64,000 nt of DNA from Collybia mongolica (Eukaryota; Basidiomycota; Agaricomycetes; Agaricales; Clitocybaceae). Below are positions 49,239-59,529 of the stretch, piece by piece. Each line of letters starts with the position of its first letter. Positions within the stretch are counted from its first letter, which is position 1. The notes beneath the pieces were generated by a model. That model made no database searches and was not told the DNA's origin. It saw only the letters and a list, made by a program, of their open reading frames with translations. The stretch lies in contig JAAXNY010000010.1 of assembly GCA_013420905.1 (NCBI GenBank), positions 744,001 through 808,000 of the forward strand. Reading direction: 5' to 3'. Position numbers and translations under genes: made by a program.

Positions 49239-49693
49239 ATTGTGAGTAGGTCGACTCTGAGGTCGGGTTTAACTGAGGATCGGAGGCAATTAGTCCAATC
49301 TTATAATAGGACGCAAATGATCGAACACGTACATGGTGGACCCACTGAAACGACATTCGGATACATATATAACTAATATCCCGATGTTGCAGAGCAATGT
49401 TAGCGAACAAACTCATAATGATCGCGGTGTTACAAAGTTCTCAGTGGCGATCAACGATGCTGTCGGCATATTAGTAGGATTTCCCACCGACATCGGGCAT
49501 TCCAAGGATGACTGGTTCAGCTTCTGCCGGCGACAGCGCAACTGCTGCTGGGTAAGGCATTCCCTTAGTTGGATCAAGCTATTTATATCTGTAGAGCCTA
49601 TCTTTTAATGGTATAAACTCACTCGCCTTGCTCATAAGTGGCTGGACCGCTACACACCAGCCACTCACTCACCACCTCCGTTACCTCCCCCTC
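49239..49693. promoter_or_regulatory. Divergent promoter between FAD monooxygenase and MFS transporter
   Basis: 455 bp between divergent starts. TATAAA at 49612-49617 faces the transporter (77-82 bp upstream). A TATTATAA-like box (complement of 49301-49308) faces the monooxygenase, 63-70 bp upstream. Shared control of the two genes is plausible. No factor site recognised. Confidence 0.4.
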
Positions 49694-51837
49694 ATGAATG
49701 CCCCGTTGACGACCACAGAACCCCGCAAGACTCCCAGCGAGACAACGATGGCTGGACAAGACACGACTGACCCCGAAAAAGCCAGCGCACCACCACCTCG
49801 TGTCGATGGCGGACTACAGGGATGGCTCACAGTGCTCGGAGGGTGAGCTATCCATTGTTCCTCGAACATGCGCTCAAATTAACATCGCATTCTTAGATGG
49901 CTAATGCAGTTCTCAACTTTTGGGTCTGTCTCGTCGCTGAGCGATAATTTTCATGGGCTGATTCAAGTTTTGCAGCTATGTCTACTCGTTTGGTGTATTC
50001 CAAGGCAAGTTTCCTCTCATTGTTTATGCCTTGTAGTCCTCACATCGTGCCAGACTACTACACCCGGGTGTATCTCACTAAGAATACTCCTAGCGATATT
50101 GGGTAAATCAACTACCTGAATTTTTCGATGCCGCCTTGTTGACTCATTTGTTAGATGGATTGGCGGAGTGACGTTCATGTTGGCGTGTGGACTGGGCCTC
50201 GTGTCGGGCAAGCTTTTTGATATGGGATATTTCTACACGACACAGATATGCGGCGCCGCGTTGTACATCTTCTGGTACATCCATCCTTTTAATCGCTCTA
50301 TCTACGCTTGCTTATCTTCCAACAGTATATTCATGCTCTCTCTCGCAAAGCAGGACCAATTTTATCAAGTCAGCTGTACCCTACAATCACACCACCACTG
50401 ATTATTCAATACTTTTCACAGATCTTCCTTAGCCAAGGCATTGGCATGGGACTTGCGATCGGCCTGACTCTCGTGCCCACTCTGGGGGTCATCGTCCACC
50501 ATTTCCTCAAGACAAATCGCGCCCTTGCTACTGGTATTACACTAAGCGGAGGCGGATGTGGTGGCATTGTCTTCCCCATACGTAAGCATTTTTGCGTCTT
50601 GCCCTTTTATGCCCCCTAATGAATATCGTTCAAGTGATCAAGTGAGTTTCATGGTTAAGCATTTGAGAATTACGCCTACAACCCGCATATAGCAACCTCT
50701 TGTTGAAGCACAGTTTCGCATATACAGTCCGCGCAAGCGGCTATGTTGTCATTGGTTGCATGGCCATGTCCTTACTTCTCATGCGCGCGAAGCCTCTACC
50801 TGCAATGGCATCAGGTACTGTCCAACCGAAGGCTATGAGCTTTTTCAAGGAAATTCCATTTGTATTGCTCGTTGTGAGGCAAGCCCCCAAGCTCTACACA
50901 TTTAATTGTTAGGAAGCTCAAACTCCATTTCTCATTCTTTATAGCTCCTTCCTAACGCTATCGGGTGTCTACTTTCCAAGCACGTCTACGGTTTTACCGT
51001 TTTTCGATATCTGTACCTGTTACTGACCAAACCGTAACCCATATAGTCTTCTTCATACAACTATTCGCTATACAGCACAAAGTAGACAACGATCTAGCTT
51101 TCTATTCGGTAGGTCCTTGTTATCTACACTGCCCAATTAGATCCGCCTCTTAAACCATCGCCACGTTCAGCTTGCCATCATTAACGCAGCGTCGGTGTTC
51201 GGACGTATATGCGGGAATTACCTCTCCGACCTTTTTGGAGCGTTCACCATTCTCGTGCCGACCGCCATCATCACCGCTTCGACGATCTGGGCCCTTCTCG
51301 GCGTGTAAGCCCGCTCCGTCTAACCGTCGCACCTATACTGAAAGGATGTCTACCGGTAGTCATGACCGAGGCAGTTTGGTCGTAGTATCTATCTTTTACG
51401 GCATTTTCTCCGGCGCGGGTGAGCACTTCTTGTGATCCAACAGCTCATCGGCATCTAACCTGGGGAGAAAGCTTTTTCGTTGATCGCTGCTGCGACAGCA
51501 TCACTTGCGAAAACCCCTCGCGAGATAGGGTACGTGCCACGGGCCTCAGAAAGAGTAATCGCTTATTCCAATGTAACAGCATGAGAAATGGTTTGACTTT
51601 CGCTATCGGAGGCATTGCACTTCTTGTCTCCGGCCCCATCCAAGGCGCTCTTGTCGGGACGACGTTCACATGGACAAGGGCTGTGGCATACTCTGCCGTG
51701 CGAACCCTCTCTTTTTAATTTCCTGAAGCATAGTCTGATCCGAAATAAATATTTAGACATTGTTATACGCATCCGCCCTCATTCTTGCGGTAGCTCGGGT
51801 CGTTATGGTGCGACAGCGCAAAACGCAGAAGGTCTGA
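49694..51837 (+). CDS. MFS transporter, monocarboxylate (MCT/MCH) type
   Basis: Membrane transporter, likely the cluster exporter or a precursor/acid carrier. The start MNAPLTTTEPRKTPSETTMA is followed by DGGLQGWLTVLGGWLMQFST, FGYVYSFGVFQDYYTRVYLT and SDIGWIGGVTFMLACGLGLV, the classic opening of fungal MCT-like proteins. Later: FLSQGIGMGLAIGLTLVPT, RALATGITLSGGGCGGIVFP, FGRICGNYLSDLFGAFTILV, IFSGAFSLIAAATASL and GPIQGALVGTTFTW. The end is VMVRQRKTQKV, TGA 51835-51837. Twelve helices are expected. Three introns fit only with GC donors (50005-50053, 50879-50944, 50980-51046), and a 7-nt exon at 50635-50641 is needed. No frameshift remains after splicing. Confidence 0.87.
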
Positions 51838-51983
51838 TACCAAGGGGATATTCTGTCTCGACCTCCATAGTCCTTTTGGCATTTTCTTCCTACTATTTGC
51901 ATCGATTACAGTACACAGCGCATAATATTGATTAGACTTCTGACACAAAAATAACGCCAATATTTTCTATCCTTCCAGAAACA

Positions 51984-52115
51984 ATGGACAACGAACGTAG
52001 CAAGAAAATAAAGGACTGGACTCCCGTGTCCACTCAGACTGATCAGATTGATAGAATATTCGAACCGTCGTTCAAAAATACCTTGCGAGATAGGATATCG
52101 TCCAGTAGGACGTAG
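51984..52115 (+). CDS. Possible small ORF of 43 codons
   Basis: ATG 51984 to TAG 52115, charged, opening MDNERSKKIKDWTPVSTQT. No homologue recognised. It could be the tail of a lost gene, a 3' UTR frame, or chance. From 52116 to 52546 nothing else is seen. Confidence 0.2.
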   Translation: MDNERSKKIKDWTPVSTQTDQIDRIFEPSFKNTLRDRISSSRT

Positions 52116-52546
52116 TAAGTACTTATCTCCAACTTATCTCAGTTCGGAAAGCACAGCCATTGGTGATATCGAGGTTTGTTCCATTTGAGAAACTCGGGTC
52201 ATCCTACACTCCATATGGGAGCCCCCAGGGTTTACACTCATCAGCCAAGTCGCCGTGCACCATAAATATTATTCGCTGATTATTCTGATACCGAACGCCC
52301 GTCCTAAAGCCCTCTTGGCAGACTGATGCCTCGTGTGGTATTTTCTAGCCAATCAGAACAGTGAGAACACTCAAAGCCATGAAAAACGATCATCAAACCC
52401 AACCTCCTTTCCCAAATCCGTCAGGTTTGGTACATGTACCAAATTGAAAAATCAATCATTGACCGGGACTTGTGCATATCATCGACCACCGTGATCTTTT
52501 CATATCCCCTGTAGTTCGTAACTACTTAGTATCGCGATAATTTTTC

Positions 52547-53522
52547 TAGGGCTCCACGCCGTAACTGTATATACGGAAATACGGCACCCATAATACGGTC
52601 ACCAAAAAATCCCCCCTGCTGACGGTACGGTATACGGTACGGAATTTTACCATTAGAGCCGCCAAAGTACGACCGTCGAAGGCGTTGTACAGTTATAAGG
52701 GCCACGCGAGGCACACACCAGCAATATCTTGCAAGAGGTACTGACAAGATCCATGCAAATCTTCCAGAGACCCCTGCAGTATGGATCACCGAGGTCTGGC
52801 TTTGCTAACGCTTATCAGTTACATCCCCGACGAGCGCCTCCCACCATTCTCTCACCTTTTCCCACGCTTCATCACCCCCTTTGATTACAGTATTAGTCAA
52901 AGATTGGTACAGTTGTATGAATTTCGCGAATTTGTGGATTTTAATTTACAGGATTCATACATATTGATCAGTGCACCTTCATCCCACTGGGAACAGCAAA
53001 CGGCTCTAAATAGCACATTGCCTAACCTTGTATAGCCGTATCTGCCGTTGAAGGCCGCACTGAGAGGACTTACGGCAGTGTTGGCCAGTCATAACTTTAA
53101 GGTGACAGTCATCAAAGTGGCTTGACGACTTTTTTGATGACAAGTCATGACCGTCTGAAATGGAATGACTCGCACGTGATTCCGAAGTCAGAAGGGTCCA
53201 TCCATATTGGGATGCCTGACGTTTGTCTCTGGTTAATTTATGTTGGCTTTTTGTTTGATTGACACTGTTATCGCAAAGGTCTTAGCGAATCGCGCATGAT
53301 AATCACAATTTAAAGTCTATTATGTAACTTGTAGACATAGGGTCATGGTCAATTGGTCAGGTACTGTCAATCACTGACAGTCGGCCGACTGTAAGGCGAC
53401 CTTCATGACATGTCAATGACTTGGCCAACACTGACTTACGGTAACGGTTTACGGCACAACCGTCGTCGTCAGCGCCGTCACTCATATGGCCGTATACCAT
53501 ATACGGTACGGTGCATGCCGGT
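52547..53522 (-). repeat. TIR element copy B (inverted relative to copy A, interrupted)
   Basis: Matches copy A in reverse orientation almost end to end, from TAGGGCTCCACGCCGTA at 52547 to the ACGGTACGGTG block at about 53503-53513. The far right terminus has decayed. It is split by the hAT-like MITE at 53076-53433. Without that insert it is about 610 bp, like copy A. No coding capacity. Together the copies bracket the 40.2-51.8 kb gene set. Confidence 0.8.
53076..53433. mobile_element. Nested hAT-like MITE, 358 bp, with 8-bp target duplication
   Basis: The ends are CAGTGTTGGCCAGTCAT and the complement of CAGTGTTGGCCAAGTCAT. It is flanked on both sides by the identical octamer ACTTACGG (53068-53075 and 53434-53441). 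CAGTG-type termini with an 8-bp duplication are diagnostic of the hAT superfamily. It has no transposase, so it is non-autonomous. Copy A of the host repeat carries the same site once (CCGTAAGT, 39311-39318), which proves insertion rather than deletion. Confidence 0.88.
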
Positions 53523-53962
53523 CGTGTGGGAAAGCCTATCCTTGGCAGGTTAGAATACATCATATTCGGACAAAACCAACTGACACGTTATACTACACGA
53601 CACCCTACAAAAAACAGCACCTATGCGTTGCTCTCTATGAAGCGCTCACTCGGGGTCTGAGCTTCAAAAGAAGAGCCGCTCTCATCAATGGTCAGACTAG
53701 TATGATAGTTTGGGTAACTACTTCTAGCTCGGTTGGATCAACTAGTCACTCCACAAGTTCCAGCTAAATCCAGAACGATCAGTCAAATCGCGATGATGTA
53801 TACCTAGTATACCACTTCCTGATAGGATTTCGACTTACAGCGCTACGGTTCCCACAAAGTTCATCAGCAAAGACGCAGCGGGATAGATGAACTGACTGTG
53901 GAAGGAATTGATTCGTCTATAACTAAGACTGCGAGGAGGGGCCCATCATTCTGCACCGAGTT

Positions 53963-55537
53963 ATGACAATGGAGACCCCAGCTCCCAGCGCGTCCCTTCC
54001 CCCAGGTATCACGCTTGATAGCACCCTCGGCGCTCTGCTCATCTGCATTGTTATCGCTGTGGCCCTTTTTGGTGTTATATGCTTGCAAACATACCAGTAT
54101 TTTAATTATTATGTCAAGGACAACTTATATATCAAGATAATAGTAAGTCCTGCCTGTCTTTTTTCCCTGCCTCAAGCTTACGTGTGAGTAGGTTAGCATG
54201 ATCTGGTGGCTGCCTTCGCTTGGTGTAAGATAAACATTACTAAGAGCATTCGGAACAGGTGCCTCGAATTCGTGCATACTGTAGTGATCGTACATGCCTT
54301 CTATCGCGTGGTCGTCACCAATTTTGGAGTGTTTTCTTTCGTTGCAGACGAGCCTGCGACCCTCAAGACTTCAATTCTGTTCAGTGGGCTCATAAACACG
54401 GGAGTCCAGGTATGCACCATCTGACCTTGACTACTTGTATGTCACCAAGGCCCTTCAACGTCGTTGATTATAGCCCGTAGGGATTTTTCGCATATCGGAT
54501 TAAAGTCATATCAAAACGTTGGACTGTACCCGTCATCTGCTGGTCAATTTTGGTGGTCCGACTAACCTGTGTCATCGCATCCTCCGTCCTCGTCTTAAGA
54601 ATCAAATTACCCGAATTTGCAGCACAATTTAGATGGTTACTTATCCTCCTGTTAGTCGCAACTGCAGTCGGTGATTTAGTAGTGGCTGGTGCCTTGGCGT
54701 ACTTCCTTTCCCGAGGTCGTAGTGGATTTCTCAAGTGCGTCCTTCATTTCTGGCATCCAATGAATTTTGTGTGAGCTTTCGAAATAAGGACTGATCGTAT
54801 AGTTAACTACTGGATTTTGTTCTCCATCGGTGAGTTGACCCAATGGCTATTTGTACATTTAATTGAAAACATGGTGTGGTCAGAAACTGGACTTGTTACT
54901 AGGTATCTACTTACGCTTCATCGCTCGGTTGACTCACACGACCCCGCCTCCCTCTGCAGTTTAGTTGCAGTGACAGTGCTTATTATTGTGAGTTGAATCA
55001 GCACACATTTATTTTACTGTGAGTTGACACCATGTCTTCAAGTTCCTCGCAAAGCCTACTACATGTGAGCATCGATGACATATATTCTTCATCGAATTTC
55101 GTACGGAGTTCGTAATTTCTTCAGTCGCCTGGATCGGATTGTTACTCGTCTTGGCCAAAAGTATGTGATCTTATATCAAGCCGCCGTCAATGATTCTTAG
55201 CACTTACATAGTTTATACGAACTCATTAATGCTATCGTAAGTCCTCATTGAGACCCGTATTCCCTCACCTTTGATACAAGACGCATATAAAAGGTTGAAC
55301 AATCGGAAGCATATGCGAAGTGATTTCGTCGGCTACAATGATAGTAGACAGTCAGAATCGCATCCCCGTGGACCACGGGGTATTGCGATAGAAATGAGTT
55401 CCATGACTACTACGTCCCCTGCACCTTTAGAACGCAAGGCGAGCCATTATATTCGTCATTTCCGGTGGGTTACTAACCCAATCATATTCTAGGATATCGG
55501 TCACTTTCCGGAGGGGGGAGGGTATAGCGCATTCTAA
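53963..55537 (+). CDS. Basidiomycete 7TM receptor-like protein, DUF6534-like (copy 1, intact)
   Basis: ATG 53963 (MTMETPAPSASLPPGITLD), then helix 1, STLGALLICIVIAVALFGVI, and CLQTYQYFNYYVKDNLYIKI. Two introns enclose a 26-nt exon giving HDLVAAFAW, joined to CLEFVHTVVIVHAFYRVVV. Then GVQGFFAYRIKVISKRWTV, LLILLLVATAVGDLVVAGAL and NYWILFSIETGLVTSLVAVT. Next come VLIIFLAKPTTFAWIGLLLV and the family end VYTNSLMLSLNNRKHMRSD with a polar tail. The last intron (55439-55492) has a GC donor where the sister copy has GT; splicing gives a stop at 55535-55537. If unspliced, the protein stops at 55492. It is followed by a HAD gene; the pair is duplicated downstream. Confidence 0.78.
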
Positions 55538-55728
55538 GGTGGGTTAGTGTGCACAGCATCTCGGAGTTTCTTGAAATACTGTACGATCTAGGAATTTATT
55601 CTTTAATTGCATAATTTTACTTTTGTATTCCGAGTGGTTCGCAATAAGACGATTGATCAGCACTTATTTTACTTGGTTCTGAACTCCCATCTCACGCACA
55701 CATCCTGGACACTCCGAGTTCGAGAGCA

Positions 55729-56427
55729 ATGCAAGACCATCAGAAGAGTTCCACCAATGTCACAGCATTCGTCTTCGACCTAGGAGACGTCCTTTTTACA
55801 TGGTCCCCGTCGCCTTCCCTGAGCGATGTCCCACCGAAAACGCTGCACAGCATCCTTCGCACCAACAGTTGGTTCGATTATGAGCGTGGGCGACTTACAG
55901 AGACAGATGTGTACGACAAGACCGGGCACGAGTTTGGCATTAAGGCGGCCAGTGTGAAGAAGGCGTTCGACTTGGCGCGGGACTCGCTGAAAAGCGATCC
56001 GGTGATGCTGGACACTCTACGTGCACTCAAGGTTTCTGGATGCAAAGTTTATGCAATGTCGAACATCTCGGCACCGGATTGGGAGGTGTTGCGTACGAAG
56101 GCGAGCCTTGAAGAATGGGCATTATTTGATAAGGTGTTCATCTCGTACGTTGTGCCTATTTCTCTCAGGTGTAGTGTGGTTAACATTAGTCGTATGATTT
56201 TCAGCGCAGCAGCTGGAGCACGCAAACCAGATGCCGAGTTCTATCAATATGTCATAGCAGAGAGCGGGTTGGAGCCGGCTACGACCGTCTTCGTGGACGA
56301 CAAGAGCGAAAATGTGGAGGCTGCGAAAGAGGCGGGGCTGCAAGGAATCCAGTACAAGGATGCTGCTGGCTTTCTCGAATCTCTTGGTGATTATATCACT
56401 CTTAGTGAATTGGGAAGACAAGATTAG
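55729..56427 (+). CDS. HAD-like hydrolase (standalone)
   Basis: Haloacid-dehalogenase-fold protein, start MQDHQKSSTNVTAFVFDLGD. Motif I is FVFDLGDVLF (nucleophile Asp; the second acid of DxD is Gly, as in YihX-like enzymes). Then TWSPSPSLSDVPPKTLHSIL and NSWFDYERGRL. Motif II is YAMSNIS, motif III Lys is ARKPDAEF, and motif IV is VFVDDKSENV. A 60-bp in-frame intron (56145-56204) sits between VFIS and AAAGARKPD. Stop TAG lies directly after LGDYITLSELGRQD. The sequence resembles the HAD half of HAD-cyclase fusion proteins (drimenol synthase type) and the HAD phosphatases of the astellolide pathway. A role acting on a terpenyl diphosphate is inferred. Confidence 0.82.
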   Translation: MQDHQKSSTNVTAFVFDLGDVLFTWSPSPSLSDVPPKTLHSILRTNSWFDYERGRLTETDVYDKTGHEFGIKAASVKKAFDLARDSLKSDPVMLDTLRALKVSGCKVYAMSNISAPDWEVLRTKASLEEWALFDKVFISYVVPISLRCSVVNISRMIFSAAAGARKPDAEFYQYVIAESGLEPATTVFVDDKSENVEAAKEAGLQGIQYKDAAGFLESLGDYITLSELGRQD

Positions 56428-57376
56428 AGTCAGATAGATATGCTAGATAGTTTCGTCGGATTCGGCATTACAAGCAGTAGGTGCCGGTGAAAACTTTTCC
56501 ACTGGAGTTCAAAGTAGTTCAAAGTCTGGAAGACTATCGATCGGCAAAGGGCTTTTGGCGAGGCCACAGCCACCGTGACCTCGATTTGTGGAGAAGTGTA
56601 ATATTTTATTGCCCTCTAGCATTCTCCAAGCCTGTTATTTGCGAAGTATATATTTCGGGCGCATCCACGACTTTACTTTCTGGGCCTGCGGTGCTATAGA
56701 GAGGGGGTATAAACATTGAAGTTAGTCGGCTGGTTATTCGACCCCGAGTCAGCGCTTCAGCTCTCATGCTCTTGTGTCATGATCATGGGGTGTTGGACCG
56801 AATATAAAATCTGGTCCGATAGGGATACAATTTCCCGCACGGTCAATACGAATTATCAGAACAAGTACAGGATACTGTAACTGTCTGGATCTAAATTCAA
56901 GCCAGCCGACGTGAAGGTCCATGATAGAAAAGTCACCACGTGATCTACAGAGTAAAGAACATGACCAGTAAAGAGGTAAAAGTTCATCCATTTCAACTTA
57001 TTCCCGTGCATTCCGCAAGTGCTCCATCCATCTCGTAACCCGTTTGTGGCCCGTTTGGTTGTGGCCGACCCACAATTGCGCAAATAACATATCGAACGAA
57101 GTATCAATCCACTTTCGACAGATAAATATTTCCGGGCAAACCATGATTGTAATGAAGGGCCTATCGATACGAAACAGTTGCAGTCCCTGCTTAGATGTCA
57201 CATACTCCAGAGATCACAGCAATACGGAGCTTTCTTGGTTCCGTAGGGCCCGGGCTGCTGGTGATACCATGTAAACGTGTCCTGTGTGGCCGGTGAGATG
57301 CCCGTCGTCCTGAGTTTAAACTGCAAAGTGAAGATTACGGGGAGGGCATAGTATTGTTCCTAACTTAGTTGTGACA
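56428..57376. other. Spacer between the two duplicated units
   Basis: About 950 bp with no gene recognised. Confidence 0.35.
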
Positions 57377-58962
57377 ATGGAACCCCCGGTTCCCAGCGTC
57401 GCTCCACGTCCTAATGTTGCGCTCGATAGCACACTTGGTGCTCTACTCATTTGCATTATTGGCGCGGTAGCCCTCTTTGGTATGATATGCTTGCAAACGT
57501 ACCAGTACTTCAATTACTATACCAAGGACAAACTTTATATAAAGTTATTAGTAAGTCCTTTTTCTGTTTTGCGTGGGCTGGACTTATACACGAACAGGTC
57601 GGCACGATCTGGTCACTGTGCTCTCACTTGGTGCATGATGGATTTACTAACAATATTCCATTCGAAACAGGTGTCTCGAGTTCGTACATACTGTGGTCAT
57701 TGTCCATGCCCTTTATCGCATTGTCGTTACCGACTTTGGAGTGTCTTCCCTCCCCGTAAACCAACCTGTGACTCTCAATATCTCAGTTATATTTAGTGGA
57801 CTCATAAACACAGGAGTTCAAGTATGTGTGCTGCATATGACCGTTTATACTCACTAGGACCGTTAAAAATTGCTAAATTTAGGGATTTTTCGCATATAGG
57901 GTCAAACTCATCGAAACGCTGGCTTGTCCCTACCATCTGCTGGTCCATTTTGGTGATTCGACTAAGCTGTGTCATTGCAGCCTCCATTGTTACTCTACAG
58001 TTCAAATACACCAAATTTATAACACACTACGAATGGTTGCTTATACTCTTGTTGGTCGCCACCGCCATCGGCGATATAGTATTGGCTGGCGCCATGACGT
58101 ATTTCCTTTCCCAATGTCGGGGTGGATTCCTCCAGTACGTCCTCCTCATTTCTGGCGTATAATGAAGCTCTTGCCTAAGCTTTTGAAGGACCAATCGTGT
58201 AATTAATTACTTGATTATGTTCTCCATCGGTGAGTATATCTCATGCGCTACTTGGAGTTTTAGTCGGCTGATTGAAAGTAATGTTGTGACCAGAGACTGG
58301 GCTCATTACTAGGTACTTTTCTGTGCTTTACTTCTCAGCTCCCATTCATAGCTTCGCCTCCCTTGTGCAGCTTGGTCGCAGTAATAGTGCTTATTGTTGT
58401 GAGTCAATCCAGTGTAGATCCGGTTTACTTTTGTGTTGACACCGTGTTTTCAAGTTCTTCACAAATCCCTCTACATGTGAGTATCGATGGGGTGCCCTCC
58501 AACTATCGAATCTCATGTACAGCTCTGAAGCTCTTCAGACGCCTGGGTCGGATTGTTACTCGTCTTGGCCAAAAGTATGTAGTCACTACATCCCCTCGCC
58601 GTCAATAATGGTTAACACTTGCATAGTTTATACGAACTCACTATTGCTATCGTAAATTTTTATAAAGGCCCATACTCCCCTATTTTTGATGCAAGTCGCA
58701 ATAATAGGTTGAACAATCGGAAACATATGCGAAGTGCTTTCGTCGGTTATTACGATAGCGGGCAGTGGGACTCTCTTTCCAACGGACAACGGGATGTTGT
58801 GATTGAGATGAGCCCCATGACTACTGCGACCCCTCCACTCCCAGGGCGCAAGGTAAGTGAGCATTTGTTTGAGTACCGATGTCCAACTAATACAATTGCG
58901 ATTGCGTGTTACAGGGATTCGACAACTTTGTAGAGGGAAGTAGACAGTATAGCCCATCCTAG
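57377..58962 (+). pseudogene. 7TM receptor-like gene copy 2, decayed duplicate
   Basis: Aligns along its length with copy 1 (METPAPSAS becomes MEPPVPSVAPR). The upstream ATG of copy 1 is GTG here. Three lesions are visible. The acceptor before the short second exon changed from AG to GG (57601-57602). That exon is two bases longer (28 instead of 26). The stretch 57904-57916 lacks two bases relative to copy 1, shifting the frame after FFAYRVKL. Read straight on, the third exon soon meets TAA. The 3' half still encodes LLILLLVATAIGDIVLAGAM and NNRKHMRSAFVGYYDSG. The last intron has a normal GTAAGT donor. A rescued or shifted product cannot be fully excluded. Confidence 0.72.
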
Positions 58963-59162
58963 TGGGGGCTGATGTGCCTTGTATATTACTGGTTTCAGGA
59001 GACTGCTGCTGTTATGGTTAGGGCATTTAGGCTATGCTTGGGAAAGTTATGTGTCATTCAGAGTTGCTCGTGGATAGGATAAGATGATGGATTGGCGCTT
59101 GACTTGCTTCCGAACCGTTATTCCACACACACATCCTGGATAATCATACGTTAAGCTAAAGA

Positions 59163-59420
59163 GCGATCAACAAGCTTCCTCCAAAGTCACAACATTTGTC
59201 TTTCAATTTGTGGGATGTCCTCTTTACATGGTCTCTGTGGCCTCCCTGAGCGACACCCAGTCAAAGACGCTGAGGACAAACAACCTCATTCTCCAGGCCG
59301 AAAACACGCATCTACGCTTTCCTTTAGGCACAGGCACAGTATCCATGGCAAAGCACTCCATGTGTTCAAGAATGTCAGTTCCAGCACCACATTTCAGCCC
59401 TTCGCTCGCTAGATGAAATT
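59163..59420 (+). pseudogene. Relic of a second HAD gene
   Basis: Sequence around 59165-59290 follows the first ~45 codons of the HAD gene at 55729 base for base with scattered changes: KVTTFVFQF for NVTAFVFDL, then out-of-frame matches to the LFTWSPSP and LSDVPPKTL regions. The motif I Asp codon is lost and the frame is broken. It stands at the same position relative to the 7TM copy 2 as the intact HAD does to copy 1, which marks a tandem duplication. Confidence 0.7.
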
Positions 59421-59529
59421 TTACATTGATTATATTTGACTAACCGCTCGGACCATTATATAGTTATAACTGTTTCTAATATTACTATTAGTTAAAGACC
59501 TAGTACCCAAAATAGCCGTGCCCTCTTCA

